The notes: a model not told the origin generated them from the letters alone. A stretch of 64,000 nucleotides of DNA from Microbacterium sp. LWH11-1.2 (GCF_038397745.1 NZ_CP151636.1:2542001-2606000); one strand, 5' to 3'. Counted from the stretch's first letter, positions 32,996 through 42,229 are shown. Made by a program: numbers and translations.

Positions 32996-33901
32996 ATGCG
33001 ACGCACACGGACACTGGCAGGCATCGGAATCGCGGCGGTGGCCCTGCTGGCGCTCACGGCCTGCAACAGCGGCAGCCCGTCCGACCCCGGCGCCGGCACC
33101 GGCGACGAGGGCGGCGAGGAGTCGACCTGGTTCGAGGTCGCCACCGATGTCGAGCTCGAGGGCAGCCCGACGTTCGACGCCATCAAGGAGCGCGACAAGG
33201 TCGTCATCGGCGTCAAGGAGGACCAGCCCGGTCTCGGCTACCTCGATGTGACGACGAACGAGCGCACCGGCTTCGACGTCGACATCGCCCGCTGGATCGC
33301 CGCCTCCCTCGGCTACGACGAGGACAAGATCGAGTTCAAGCCGATCGCCTCCGCCAACCGCGAGCAGGCGCTCGTGAACGGCGACGTCGACTACTACGTC
33401 GGCACGTACTCGATCACCGACAAGCGCAAGGAGCAGATCGCCTTCGCCGGTCCGTACTTCATCACCGGTCAGGGCCTGCTGGTCGCGGCCGACAACGAGG
33501 ACATCAAGAGCGAAGCCGACCTGTCGGCCGACACCACGGTGTGCTCGGCGACCGGCTCGACGCCGATCCAGAACATCCGGACCAACTTCCCGGAGGTCCC
33601 CACCAAGGAGTTCGACCTGTACTCGGCCTGCGTCGAGGCGCTGCTCTCCGGTGAGGTCCAGGCGGTCACGACCGACCAGGCCATCCTCATCGGCTACGCG
33701 GCTCAGGACCCCGACAACCTGAAGGTCGTCGGCGAGCCCTTCACCGAGGAGCGCTACGGCGTCGGCCTGGCCAAGGACGACGCGGCTCTCCAGGAGCACA
33801 TCAACACGCTGTTCACCGACGGCGGTGACATCTGGCAGGCGATCTTCGACAAGAACCTCGGTTCGTCGGGCATCGAAGTCTCCCAGCCCACCGTCGACTG
33901 A
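32996..33901 (+). CDS. gluB: Glutamate-type ABC transporter binding lipoprotein
   Basis: 301 residues with AAGGAG before ATG. Signal peptide with lipobox LTAC (Cys21), then a Gly/Asp/Glu-rich spacer and an SBP_bac_3 domain: KVVIGVKEDQPGLGYLD, TGFDVDIARWIAASLGYD and NREQALVNGDVDYYVGTYSIT, which hold the amino-acid ligand. Anchored on the outer face of the membrane, it feeds the permeases encoded downstream. A strong hairpin follows the gene. Confidence 0.94.
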   Translation: MRRTRTLAGIGIAAVALLALTACNSGSPSDPGAGTGDEGGEESTWFEVATDVELEGSPTFDAIKERDKVVIGVKEDQPGLGYLDVTTNERTGFDVDIARWIAASLGYDEDKIEFKPIASANREQALVNGDVDYYVGTYSITDKRKEQIAFAGPYFITGQGLLVAADNEDIKSEADLSADTTVCSATGSTPIQNIRTNFPEVPTKEFDLYSACVEALLSGEVQAVTTDQAILIGYAAQDPDNLKVVGEPFTEERYGVGLAKDDAALQEHINTLFTDGGDIWQAIFDKNLGSSGIEVSQPTVD

Positions 33902-33908
33902 TCGGCTC

Positions 33909-33938
33909 GAGGGGGCGGCCGTCCGCGGCCGCCCCCTC
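33909..33938 (+). terminator. Intercistronic hairpin between gluB and gluC
   Basis: GAGGGGGCGGCCG pairs perfectly with its complement ending at 33938 around a TCCG loop (13 pairs), directly after the gluB stop. With no T-tract it is more likely an mRNA stabiliser or partial terminator that keeps binding protein in excess over permease. Confidence 0.65.
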
Positions 33939-33963
33939 CTCGGAACCGGAAGGGGAGGGCGGC

Positions 33964-34611
33964 GTGGACGTCATCTTCGGAAACCTCGATCTCTGGGGAA
34001 CAGCGGTGCGCAACACGCTGCTGATCTTCTTCGGCGGCGGTGTGCTCGCACTCGTCCTCGGGATCATCGTCGGAGCGGCGCGCGTCGCGCCCGTGCCGAT
34101 CGCCCGCGCTGTCGGCACGGTGTACGTGAACCTCATCCGCAACACCCCGCTGACCCTCGTCTTCTTCTTCTTCATCTTCGGCTACCCCCAGCTCGGGCTG
34201 CCGAAACTGAGCACCACGGTGCTCGGCATCCTCGCCATCGGCATCTACACGGCGACGTACGTCGCCGAGGTGATCCGCGCGGGCATCAACACCGTTCCGG
34301 TCGGCCAGGCCGAAGCAGCTCGCGCCATCGGCCTGCCGTTCGGCCAGGTGATGTCGCTCGTCATCCTGCCGCAGGCCTTCCGCTCGGTCGTCCCGCCCAT
34401 GATGAGCGTCTTCATCGCTCTCCTGAAGAACACCACGGTCGCCGCCGGATTCTCGGTGGTCGAGCTCGGAGCCATCCGCTCCTACCTCAGCGAGCGCGGG
34501 GAGAACGCGCTCGTCGTGCTGCTCTGGGTCGCCCTCATCTTCGTCGCCCTGGTCATGCTGCTCAGCTGGCTTCAGCGCTATCTCGAGAACAAGTGGAGGA
34601 TCGCGCGATGA
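33964..34611 (+). CDS. gluC: Amino-acid ABC transporter permease (first)
   Basis: 215 residues, GTG start after GGGGAGGG. His/Glu/Gln/Arg-type permease with five hydrophobic spans; the conserved N-terminal motif NTLLIFFGGG and the EAA coupling loop (QAEAARAIGLPFGQVMSLVI) that contacts the ATPase are present. It forms a heterodimer with the next gene's product, with which it overlaps by 4 bases. Confidence 0.92.
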   Translation: MDVIFGNLDLWGTAVRNTLLIFFGGGVLALVLGIIVGAARVAPVPIARAVGTVYVNLIRNTPLTLVFFFFIFGYPQLGLPKLSTTVLGILAIGIYTATYVAEVIRAGINTVPVGQAEAARAIGLPFGQVMSLVILPQAFRSVVPPMMSVFIALLKNTTVAAGFSVVELGAIRSYLSERGENALVVLLWVALIFVALVMLLSWLQRYLENKWRIAR

Positions 34612-35540
34612 CTTCCGTCCTGTACGACGTCCCCGGTCCCCGGGCGATCCTGCGGAACCGCCTGATCGGTGTCGGCACCGTCGTGGTGGTGCTCGCGCTG
34701 CTCGCCTTCATCGGCTACCGCTTCTACGAGAGCGGCCAGTTCGACGCCTCACGCTGGTACGTGTTCACGTTCAGCGCCGTCTGGACGCAGATCTTCGGAG
34801 CCCTGGGCCGCACCCTCGCCGCCTTCGCGCTGGCCGGCATCCTCGCGATCATCCTCGGTTTCGTCCTGGCGATCGGTCGGCTCTCCGACCACGCCTGGAT
34901 CCGCGTCCCGGTGACCGTCGTCACCGAGTTCTTCCGCGCGGTTCCGGTGCTCGTCTTCATGATGCTGCTCTACTACGGCCTGCCCGTGCTCGGCATCAAG
35001 ATGGAGCCGTACTGGGCCGTGGTCCTCGCGCTCATGGTCTACAACGGCTCCGTGCTGGCCGAGGTCCTCCGCGCCGGTGTGGAATCGCTGCCGCGCGGTC
35101 AGAGCGAGGCCGGCTACGCGATCGGCCTGCGCAAGAGCGGCGTCATGCGGCTGATCCTCATGCCGCAGGCGATCAGGGCGATGCTCCCGGTCATCGTCGC
35201 CCAGCTGGTCGTGACCCTCAAGGACACGGCGCTCGGGTTCATCATCACCTACCCCGAGCTGCTCTACTTCGCGAAGCAGCTCACGTCTCAGCAGGGCCGA
35301 CCGGTCCTGCAGTCGGCCTTCGTCATCGGCGGCATCTACATCATCATGTGCCTGATCCTCTCCGGCGTCGCGAAGTGGCTGGAGATCCGCACTCGTCGTT
35401 CTCCGCGGCTGCAGGGCGGCACGCCGGTGGGCGGCGGGGACGATCCGCGTCTCCACGGCGGAGGCACGGACACCGAGCTCATCGCCATGCAGGGCGGCGC
35501 GGGTAAATTCCACCTCGGCAACAGCTCAGGCGGCGTCTGA
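34608..35540 (+). CDS. gluD: Amino-acid ABC transporter permease (second)
   Basis: 310 residues from ATG 34608 in a 4-base overlap. Six hydrophobic spans, EFFRAVPVLVFMMLLYYG motif, and the EAA loop SEAGYAIGLRKSGVMRLIL. The C-terminal tail of about 45 residues (Gly/Arg/Thr-rich, GGTPVGGGDDPRLHGGGTD) is longer than usual and probably cytoplasmic. Last gene of the operon. Confidence 0.92.
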   Translation: MTSVLYDVPGPRAILRNRLIGVGTVVVVLALLAFIGYRFYESGQFDASRWYVFTFSAVWTQIFGALGRTLAAFALAGILAIILGFVLAIGRLSDHAWIRVPVTVVTEFFRAVPVLVFMMLLYYGLPVLGIKMEPYWAVVLALMVYNGSVLAEVLRAGVESLPRGQSEAGYAIGLRKSGVMRLILMPQAIRAMLPVIVAQLVVTLKDTALGFIITYPELLYFAKQLTSQQGRPVLQSAFVIGGIYIIMCLILSGVAKWLEIRTRRSPRLQGGTPVGGGDDPRLHGGGTDTELIAMQGGAGKFHLGNSSGGV

Positions 35541-35585
35541 GCCCGAAGGCGTGCACGAGACGTCCCGTCTGGCAGGCTTGACCTC

Positions 35586-36221
35586 GTGCACGTCGAACCG
35601 GTCCCGACTCATCCTCCTGCGAGCAGCCGGACCCTCTCGGAGTGGTTGGATCCGGAACTCGCTGAGCGATACGGCGTCGAGTCGCGCACCCGGTTGCGTG
35701 AGATCGCCGCGGCGCGGGCGATGCGCCGCGGTATGTGGGGGGCCTTCGTGTCGCTCGGCGCATCGTCGACGATCGTCGGGATCGGCATCCTCACCCTCGG
35801 CGTGGCGCCGTCCGCATCGGTGCCGTGGGTGATCGCCGGCGTCCTCGTCGTCGTCGCCGCCGCGCTGTTCCTGCGGCGCGAACGCGACTGGATCCCGAGA
35901 CCGGGCAAGTCCTACACGACTCGTGGTGCGGGGGACCTGCGCGGCGGTGCCATCGCCGCGCTGAGCATCTTCCTCGTCTTCAACGTCTTCCTCGTCCCTG
36001 CGATGATGTCGGGCGCCGATCCGATGCCGCTCCTCGTGCTCGACGGCGCCTTCGCCCTGCTGCTCGTCTCCGGGTTCGTCGTCCCGGCCGCGATCCTCGG
36101 CCGGGGGAGGGAGACGCTGCGTCGGCAGGCGTTCCGCGACCCGCGACTCGCAGCCGCGCTGGAGGCCGAGCGCCTCACCTGGATCGCCGGCACAGCGGTG
36201 CCGATGTTCGGCCCGCTCTGA
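35586..36221 (+). CDS. Hypothetical four-helix membrane protein
   Basis: 211 residues with a GTG start seven bases after CAGGCT. About 45 polar residues precede four hydrophobic spans (about 50-73, 78-97, 117-140 and 147-170), and an amphipathic C-terminus follows. No domain is recognised. The gene is free-standing between the glutamate transporter and pheS and has the strong third-codon GC bias of its neighbours, so it is a real gene of unknown function. Confidence 0.7.
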   Translation: MHVEPVPTHPPASSRTLSEWLDPELAERYGVESRTRLREIAAARAMRRGMWGAFVSLGASSTIVGIGILTLGVAPSASVPWVIAGVLVVVAAALFLRRERDWIPRPGKSYTTRGAGDLRGGAIAALSIFLVFNVFLVPAMMSGADPMPLLVLDGAFALLLVSGFVVPAAILGRGRETLRRQAFRDPRLAAALEAERLTWIAGTAVPMFGPL

Positions 36222-36258
36222 CACCGCCACCGGTGAGAGACCGCCGCGCGACCCCCGG

Positions 36259-36264
36259 TAGACT
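36259..36264 (+). promoter_or_regulatory. -10 box (TAGACT) of pheST
   Basis: TAGACT ends eight bases before the GTG start of pheS. No leader peptide or T-box is visible upstream, so control by attenuation as in other bacteria is unlikely. Confidence 0.45.
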
Positions 36265-36272
36265 CGTCTCTC

Positions 36273-37313
36273 GTGTCTGAGTCTCCTGAAATCACCCCGG
36301 AAGCGGTCGAAGCAGCCGTCGCGGCGGCGCTTGCCGCGATCTCCGCAGCCGCCGACACCGCCGAGCTGAAGGCCGCCCGTGCGGCCCATGTGGCGGAGGG
36401 CTCGCCGCTCGCCGTCCTCAACGCCTCGATGCGCCAGGTCGCCCCCGAGAACAAGGCCGCGTTCGGCAAGCTCGTCGGCCAGGGCCGTGGTCAGGTGACG
36501 CAGGCCCTCGCGGCCAAGGAGTCCGAGCTCGCGGCCGCCGAGGTCGCCGCGCGCCTCGAGGCGGAGCGGGTCGACATCACCGCCGTCCCCTCGCGCACGC
36601 GTGTCGGCGCACGGCATCCGCTCACGCTGCTCCAGGACCAGGTCTCCGACATCTTCGTCGGCATGGGGTGGGAGATCGCGGAGGGCCCGGAGCTCGAGCA
36701 CGAGTGGTTCAACTTCGATGCCCTGAACTTCGACGTGGACCACCCCGCCCGTCAGGAGCAGGACACCTTCTACGTCGACCCGACCTCGCGTCACCTCGTC
36801 ATGCGCACGCACACGAGCCCGGTGCAGGTGCGATCGATGCTCGACCGCGAGGTGCCGATCTACGTGCTGTGCCCCGGCCGGGTCTACCGCACCGACGAGT
36901 TCGACGCCACGCACCTGCCGGTGTTCACGCAGTTCGAGGGTCTCGTGATCGACAAGGGCATCACGATGGCGCACCTCAAGGGCACGCTCGACCACTTCGC
37001 GAAGCAGCTCTTCGGGCCCGAGGCCAAGATGCGCTTCCGCACCAACTACTTCCCCTTCACCGAGCCGTCCGCCGAGCTCGACCTGTGGCACCCGACCTTC
37101 AAGGGCGGCGCGCGCTGGATCGAGTGGGGCGGCTGCGGCATGGTCAACCCGAACGTGCTGCGTGCGGCCGGGATCGACCCCGAGGTGTACAGCGGCTTCG
37201 CGTTCGGCATGGGCATCGAGCGGGGACTGATGTTCCGCAGCGATGTGCAGGACATGCGCGACATGGCCGAGGGTGATGTCCGTTTCAGCGAGCAGTACGG
37301 GATGGTGGTGTGA
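36273..37313 (+). CDS. pheS: Phenylalanine-tRNA ligase alpha subunit
   Basis: 346 residues, GTG start. Catalytic subunit of the (alpha-beta)2 enzyme that charges tRNA-Phe. An N-terminal coiled coil (about 1-100) leads to the class II core with motif 1 near GARHPLTLLQDQVSDIF, motif 2 (FRTNYFPFTEPSAELD) and motif 3 (GFAFGMGIERGLM). The Ala that sets amino-acid specificity in many PheS proteins lies in the ASGFAFG-like segment, here SGFAFG. One-base overlap (TGATG) with pheT. Confidence 0.97.
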   Translation: MSESPEITPEAVEAAVAAALAAISAAADTAELKAARAAHVAEGSPLAVLNASMRQVAPENKAAFGKLVGQGRGQVTQALAAKESELAAAEVAARLEAERVDITAVPSRTRVGARHPLTLLQDQVSDIFVGMGWEIAEGPELEHEWFNFDALNFDVDHPARQEQDTFYVDPTSRHLVMRTHTSPVQVRSMLDREVPIYVLCPGRVYRTDEFDATHLPVFTQFEGLVIDKGITMAHLKGTLDHFAKQLFGPEAKMRFRTNYFPFTEPSAELDLWHPTFKGGARWIEWGGCGMVNPNVLRAAGIDPEVYSGFAFGMGIERGLMFRSDVQDMRDMAEGDVRFSEQYGMVV

Positions 37314-39835
37314 TGCGCGTCCCGCTTTCGTGGTTGCGTGAGTACGTCGATCTGGCAGCGGATGCCACGCCCGAGGATGTCCTCGCGGCGCTGGTGACCG
37401 TCGGCTTCGAAGAGGAGGACGTGCACCGGTTCGAGATCTCGGGCCCCGTCGTCGTCGGACAGGTCGTCTCGCTCGAGGCCGAGCCGCAGTCGAACGGCAA
37501 GACGATCAACTGGTGCCAGGTCGACGTGGGCGAGGCGCATGGCGGCGTCCGTGGGATCGTCTGCGGCGCGCACAACTTCGTCGCCGGCGACAAGGTCGTG
37601 GTCACGCTTCCCGGTGCCGTGCTGCCCGGTCCGTTCCCGATCGCGGCGCGCAAGACCTACGGCCATGTCTCGGACGGGATGATCGCCTCGGCGCGCGAAC
37701 TCGGACTGGGCGACGAGCACAACGGCATCGTGGTGCTCTCGGATCTCGGCATCGACGCACCCGTCGGCACCGACGCGATCGCGCTGCTCGGACTCGACGA
37801 CGTCGCCGTCGAGATCAACGTCACGCCCGACCGCGGCTACGCGTTCTCGCTGCGCGGCGTGGCTCGCGAGTACTCGCACGCGACCGGTGCGGACTTCCGC
37901 GACCCGGCTGAGCGCGACTTCGCCGAGCTCCAGCCCGGCGCCGGACACACGGCCGTCGTCGACGACCAGGCGCCGGTGCGCGGCCGCGTCGGTGCGAGCG
38001 AGTTCGTCACACGCGTCGTGCGCGGCGTCGATCCTTCGCGTCCGACACCGCCGTGGATGATCGCGCGGCTCAGCCTCGCCGGCATGCGCTCGCTCGGCGT
38101 ACTGATCGACATCACCAACTACGTGATGCTCGAACTCGGCCAGCCGCTGCACGGCTACGACCTCGACAAGCTCGCCGGTGGCATCACGGTCCGCCGCGCG
38201 ACGCCGGGGGAGAAGATGAAGACCCTCGACGGCGTCGAGCGCGCCCTGCACGTCGAAGACCTCCTCATCACCGACGACTCCGGTCCGATCGGCCTCGCCG
38301 GCGTCATGGGCGGCGGCACGACCGAGATGAGCGAGACCACGCGCAACGTGCTCATCGAGGCCGCGATCTTCGACCCGACGACCATCGCCCGCTCGGCCCG
38401 CCGTCACAAGCTGCCCAGCGAGGCGTCCAAGCGCTTCGAGCGCGGCGTCGACCCGCTCGTCCCGTTCGTCGCGGCCCGCCGCGTCGCCGACCTCATGGTC
38501 GAGCTCGCCGGTGGCGCGCTCACGGAAGAGGGCGGCGCGCTGTTCACCGAGGTCTTCGTCTCGGAGATCGAGCTTCCCGCCGGTTTCGTGCAGGGCCTGA
38601 TCGGCGTCGACTACACGGATGCCGAGATCACCGGCGCGTTGACCACGATCGGCGCGGAAGTGTCCCCTTCGACGGGCTCAGGGACCGAGGGGGCCGGCTG
38701 GACGGTCATCCCGCCCACCTGGCGGCCCGACCTCACCGACAAGTGGACGCTGGCCGAGGAAGTGGCCCGCATCCACGGACTCGACCGCATCCCGTCGGTG
38801 CTGCCCACGCCGCCGTCGGGTCGCGGACTCACGGCTCACCAGCAGGGCCGGCGTCGCGTGGCCGACGCGCTGGCCGCCGCCGGTCTCGTCGAGACGCCGG
38901 CATTCCCGTTCACGACCGAGGCGCAGAACGACCTCCACGGGTCGGCTGGGGGGGAGCACCTCCCGAGCATCCGCCTGGCGAACGCGCTCGACGGCCAGGC
39001 GCCGTACCTGCGCCGTTCCCTCATCCCCGGCCTGCTGCAGACCGCGCACCGCAATATCGCGCGCGGGCTCACCGACCTGGCGATCTTCGAGACCGGTGTC
39101 GTGTTCCTCCCCGAGCCCGGTGTGGAGTACGGCACCGACGACGTGCCGCCGCTGGGTGCCCGTCCATCCGATGAGAAGCTCGCAGAGCTGAACGCCTCGA
39201 TCCCTCCGCAGCATCGGCACGTCGCGGCCCTCCTGACCGGCAACGTCTCACCGCGTCAGCCAGGACGGGCCGCCGAGCTCGCCGGACTCGCCGAGGCGCT
39301 GGACGCGGTGCGCGTGATCGCCGCCGCTGCGGGCGTCGACATCGACGTCGTCCAGTCCGAGCGCGCCGCGCTGCATCCGGGTCGCACGGGCGCTCTCCGC
39401 GTCGGCGGAGAGGACGTCGGCTACGTGGGTGAGCTGCATCCCGCCGTGGCGGAGGACGCTGATCTGCCCGGTCGTGCGACCGTGCTCGAACTCGACCTCG
39501 ATCGCGTCCTCGCGCTCGCGGGCGGACGCATCGTCGCGGAGTCGCTCTCGACCTTCACCGCTGCCACGCAGGACGTCTCGCTCACCGTCGCCGCGGATGT
39601 TCCCGCCGGCGACGTTCGCGCGGCGCTGGTCGAGGGAGCGGGCGCCCTGCTCGAATCGGTGCGACTCGTCGACGACTACCGCGGTGAGGGCGTGCCCGAG
39701 GGATCGAAGAGCCTGACCTTCGCGCTGCGCTTCCGCGCCGACGACCGCACGCTCACCGCGGCCGAGGCCACCGAGGCCAAGCTCGCGGGAGTCGCGGTCG
39801 CCGCCGAGCGCTTCGGCGCCGCGCTGCGGGACTGA
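37313..39835 (+). CDS. pheT: Phenylalanine-tRNA ligase beta subunit
   Basis: 840 residues from ATG 37313. Domains in order: N-terminal tRNA-binding (EMAP-like, about 40-150), B3/B4 editing domain (about 200-390, which clears Tyr-tRNA-Phe), B5, pseudo-catalytic core and C-terminal ferredoxin-fold anticodon-binding domain (about 745-840). A REP-like repeat (38664-38690) is read in frame as PSTGSGTE near residue 452, apparently an insertion in a loop of the B5 region. A GTG at 37310 is an alternative start. Confidence 0.97.
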   Translation: MRVPLSWLREYVDLAADATPEDVLAALVTVGFEEEDVHRFEISGPVVVGQVVSLEAEPQSNGKTINWCQVDVGEAHGGVRGIVCGAHNFVAGDKVVVTLPGAVLPGPFPIAARKTYGHVSDGMIASARELGLGDEHNGIVVLSDLGIDAPVGTDAIALLGLDDVAVEINVTPDRGYAFSLRGVAREYSHATGADFRDPAERDFAELQPGAGHTAVVDDQAPVRGRVGASEFVTRVVRGVDPSRPTPPWMIARLSLAGMRSLGVLIDITNYVMLELGQPLHGYDLDKLAGGITVRRATPGEKMKTLDGVERALHVEDLLITDDSGPIGLAGVMGGGTTEMSETTRNVLIEAAIFDPTTIARSARRHKLPSEASKRFERGVDPLVPFVAARRVADLMVELAGGALTEEGGALFTEVFVSEIELPAGFVQGLIGVDYTDAEITGALTTIGAEVSPSTGSGTEGAGWTVIPPTWRPDLTDKWTLAEEVARIHGLDRIPSVLPTPPSGRGLTAHQQGRRRVADALAAAGLVETPAFPFTTEAQNDLHGSAGGEHLPSIRLANALDGQAPYLRRSLIPGLLQTAHRNIARGLTDLAIFETGVVFLPEPGVEYGTDDVPPLGARPSDEKLAELNASIPPQHRHVAALLTGNVSPRQPGRAAELAGLAEALDAVRVIAAAAGVDIDVVQSERAALHPGRTGALRVGGEDVGYVGELHPAVAEDADLPGRATVLELDLDRVLALAGGRIVAESLSTFTAATQDVSLTVAADVPAGDVRAALVEGAGALLESVRLVDDYRGEGVPEGSKSLTFALRFRADDRTLTAAEATEAKLAGVAVAAERFGAALRD
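38664..38690 (+). repeat. REP-like unit within pheT
   Basis: The sequence CCCCTTCGACGGGCTCAGGG plus flanking bases matches the units of the 19.34 kb array. It is translated in frame as PSTGSGTE without breaking pheT. Confidence 0.75.
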
Positions 39836-39869
39836 GCGCAGGTTCCGCCGGACGGTGGCGGGGCCGGAG

Positions 39870-39875
39870 TACCGT
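39870..39875 (+). promoter_or_regulatory. -10 box (TACCGT), leaderless arrangement
   Basis: TACCGT ends six bases before ATG 39882 of the DUF402 gene. Confidence 0.4.
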
Positions 39876-39881
39876 GGCGGG

Positions 39882-40595
39882 ATGAGCATCCTCCCCCAGG
39901 GCACTCCGGCCGCCGTCCCCGACGGCGCGCGACCGCTCGGCGAAGGGCCCTTCCTTCCCCCGGGCGCGCAGATCGACTGGCATTACCGCAAGCCCGGGTG
40001 GCAGCCGGGGGAGCCGTCGACGATCTCGCCGATGCGCGTGGTGCGCGATGACGAGCACGGTCTGGTCGCGTGGCTCGCGCCGGGGACGCTGCAGGAGTCG
40101 CAGGGAGCGCCCGACGGGCAGCGTGTACGCACCGTGCCGCTCGAGCGCCGCTGGCTGGAGGAGCGCACGCGCATCGTGGAGGAGTGGTGGGGCAACGGCG
40201 TGCTGCGCATCGCTCCGGCCGGGCTCCCGTGGTCGGTGTGGCTGTTCTGGAGCGAGACGACCGGGCCGGAGTGGACGTTCGCCGGGTGGTATGTGAACCT
40301 CGAGAACGCGCATCTGCGCACCGATCACGACACCTACTCGTCGGATCACATCCTCGACGTCGAGATCGACCCCGACGGCATGATCCACCTCAAGGACGAG
40401 GACGAACTGGCGGCGGCGATCGAACAGGGGCGGCTCAGCCCCGAGCAGGCCGCGCAGATCGAACGCCACGCGGATGCGGCGATCGCCTCGTTCGAGGCAG
40501 GTGACTGGCCCTTCGACGCCGAGTGGCGCCGTTGGCGGCCGGATCCGGCGTGGACGACCCCGGAGCTGGCCGGGCTCGGGGAGCTGCGCCGCTGA
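39882..40595 (+). CDS. DUF402 domain protein
   Basis: 237 residues from ATG 39882. Contains the DUF402 core (WFGNGV-like WWGNGVLRI, WSVWLFWSETTG, FAGWYVNLENAHLR, SSDHILDVEIDPDG). The fold is related to FomD/Rv-type nucleoside diphosphatases whose conserved acidic residues bind metal; the Asp/Glu cluster DVEIDPDG here would do so. In some family members nucleoside diphosphate hydrolysis was shown; here it is inference. It stands alone after pheT. Confidence 0.8.
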   Translation: MSILPQGTPAAVPDGARPLGEGPFLPPGAQIDWHYRKPGWQPGEPSTISPMRVVRDDEHGLVAWLAPGTLQESQGAPDGQRVRTVPLERRWLEERTRIVEEWWGNGVLRIAPAGLPWSVWLFWSETTGPEWTFAGWYVNLENAHLRTDHDTYSSDHILDVEIDPDGMIHLKDEDELAAAIEQGRLSPEQAAQIERHADAAIASFEAGDWPFDAEWRRWRPDPAWTTPELAGLGELRR

Positions 40596-40633
40596 GAGAC
40601 AGGATCCACGTTCCCCTGATGAGCGATTCGAGC

Positions 40634-40639
40634 TAGAAT
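40634..40639 (+). promoter_or_regulatory. -10 box (TAGAAT) of the toxin-antitoxin operon
   Basis: TAGAAT ends seven bases before ATG 40647. It overlaps the 8-base palindrome AGAATTCT (40635-40642), a possible site for antitoxin binding. Confidence 0.5.
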
Positions 40640-40646
40640 TCTGTAC

Positions 40647-40922
40647 ATGACAACTCTTTCGGTCGCCTCTGCTCGGGCCAGCTTCTCCAAGCTCGTGGAT
40701 TCAGCGGCCTCGACGCATGAGCGTTTCGAGGTCACTCGCAACGGCGAACGTGTTGCTGTCCTCCTGGGCGCCGACGACTTCGATGCGATGCAGGAGACGA
40801 TCGCCGTGCTGTCCGACGCCGAGGTGCTGAACGACATCCGTGACGCGGCCGATGGTGAGCGGTTCACGGTCGATGACGTTCGGCAGGCCATGGAGCAGCG
40901 TCGGTCCCCGGGCGCTGCGTGA
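40647..40922 (+). CDS. Antitoxin, Phd/YefM type
   Basis: 91 residues. The N-terminal MTTLSVASARASFSKLVDSA and the following FEVTRNGERVAVLLGADDFDAM form the Phd/YefM DNA-binding fold, and the C-terminal third (residues 55-91) would wrap the toxin. Such antitoxins repress their own operon. It overlaps the toxin gene by 4 bases (GTGA), as usual for type II modules. Confidence 0.88.
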   Translation: MTTLSVASARASFSKLVDSAASTHERFEVTRNGERVAVLLGADDFDAMQETIAVLSDAEVLNDIRDAADGERFTVDDVRQAMEQRRSPGAA

Positions 40923-41191
40923 GCGAACCGCACCGCGTCGTCTTCACCCGGGCTGCGAGGCGCGCACTCAGTGAGACCCTGCGGGAGAGCGTCGCGGCCG
41001 CCGCATTCGAATTCATCACCACGGCGCTCGCGGAGAATCCGCGGCGGGTGGGCAAGCCGCTTCGCGAGCCTCTCGCGCCGCTCTATTCGGCGAGACGCGG
41101 AGAGTACCGCGTGATCTACCGCATCCTGGATGAGCAGGCCGTCGTCGAGATCGTCTCCATCGCTCACCGTCGCGACGTCTATCACCGATGA
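40919..41191 (+). CDS. RelE/ParE family toxin
   Basis: 90 residues, GTG start. A RelE/ParE-superfamily beta-sheet protein: RVVFTRAARRALSETL, NPRRVGKPLREPL and the C-terminal YRVIYRILDEQAVVEIVSIAHRRDVYHR region with basic and His/Tyr residues typical of RelE mRNA interferases (R in YRVIYR, final H-R-D-V-Y). It probably cleaves mRNA at the ribosome, though a gyrase-targeting ParE role is possible. Paired with the upstream antitoxin. Confidence 0.88.
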   Translation: MSEPHRVVFTRAARRALSETLRESVAAAAFEFITTALAENPRRVGKPLREPLAPLYSARRGEYRVIYRILDEQAVVEIVSIAHRRDVYHR

Positions 41192-41251
41192 CCTGCCTTC
41201 TCTGAGCGGAGACACCTTCCCACCGGAGCCGGATGCTGGTGACATGGACCC

Positions 41252-42220
41252 ATGACGAACGTGCTGATCCTGGGTGGGACGGGCTGGCTCTCGGGGCGCA
41301 TCGCCCGACGATGGCTGGATGCCGGTGCGGCGGTGACCTGTCTCGCGCGCGGTGAGAGGGCTGCGCCGGATGGTGCGGCGCTCGTACGGGGTGATCGCGA
41401 TGATCCCGTGGTCTACGCAGCCCTCGCCGCACGGGACTGGGATCAGGTGGTCGACATCTCCTCGCGGGCCGTGCATGTCGCCGGTGCGGTGGATGTGCTC
41501 GGCGATCGCGCCGCACGCTGGACGTACGTCTCGTCGATGTCGGTGTACTCCGACGACGAGACCGTCGGGGCGGACGAGTCCGCGCCGCAGCATCCGCCCG
41601 CTCAGCGCGGCGACGAGTACGAGTACGGCGCACAGAAGGCCGCAGCGGAGGACGCCGTCGCGACGCTCGGGCCGCGCGCGCTCATCGTGCGGCCCGGCCT
41701 CATCGTCGGCGAGGGAGACCCGAGCGACCGGTTCGGATACTGGGCGGCGGCCTTCACCCGTGCCGGTGCGGAGCCCGTGCTGCTCCCGCCGACGGACGGC
41801 CGCGCGACGCAGGTGATCGATGTCGACGACCTCGCCGACTATGTGGTCACGACGTCGGCGACCGGCCCGGTCAACACGATCGGGGACGTGCATCCGCTGG
41901 CCGAGGTGCTGGACGCCGTTCGTACCGCCGCGGGGCATACGGGAGACACGGTCGTCGCGACCGAGGACTGGCTCGTCGGGCAGGGCGTCGAGTACTGGAT
42001 GGGGGAGCGCTCGCTGCCGCTCTGGCTCCCCGCGGAGATGACCGGATTCATGACGCGGTCGAACGCGCGATTCCATGCGACCGGCGGATCGCTCCGGCCG
42101 CTCGTCGAGACGATCGCCGATGTCGTCGCCGACGAGCGGGCTCGCGGGATCGACCGCGTCCGCCGTGCCGGACTCACCAGGGCGGAGGAGCGCGCGCTGC
42201 GGGCCGAGCTCGGTCGCTAG
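41252..42220 (+). CDS. NAD-dependent epimerase/dehydratase family protein
   Basis: 322 residues. Rossmann-fold extended SDR-like protein with dinucleotide-binding GGTGWLSG at residues 8-15, a Ser/Tyr/Lys triad suggested by YVSSMSVYS and YEYGAQK (YxxxK), and DVDDLADYV after it. The N-terminal glycine pattern with Trp is seen in a branch of reductases of unknown substrate. The stop codon overlaps the -10 of the TPP riboswitch transcript. Confidence 0.85.
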   Translation: MTNVLILGGTGWLSGRIARRWLDAGAAVTCLARGERAAPDGAALVRGDRDDPVVYAALAARDWDQVVDISSRAVHVAGAVDVLGDRAARWTYVSSMSVYSDDETVGADESAPQHPPAQRGDEYEYGAQKAAAEDAVATLGPRALIVRPGLIVGEGDPSDRFGYWAAAFTRAGAEPVLLPPTDGRATQVIDVDDLADYVVTTSATGPVNTIGDVHPLAEVLDAVRTAAGHTGDTVVATEDWLVGQGVEYWMGERSLPLWLPAEMTGFMTRSNARFHATGGSLRPLVETIADVVADERARGIDRVRRAGLTRAEERALRAELGR

Positions 42221-42229
42221 ACTTCGAGC

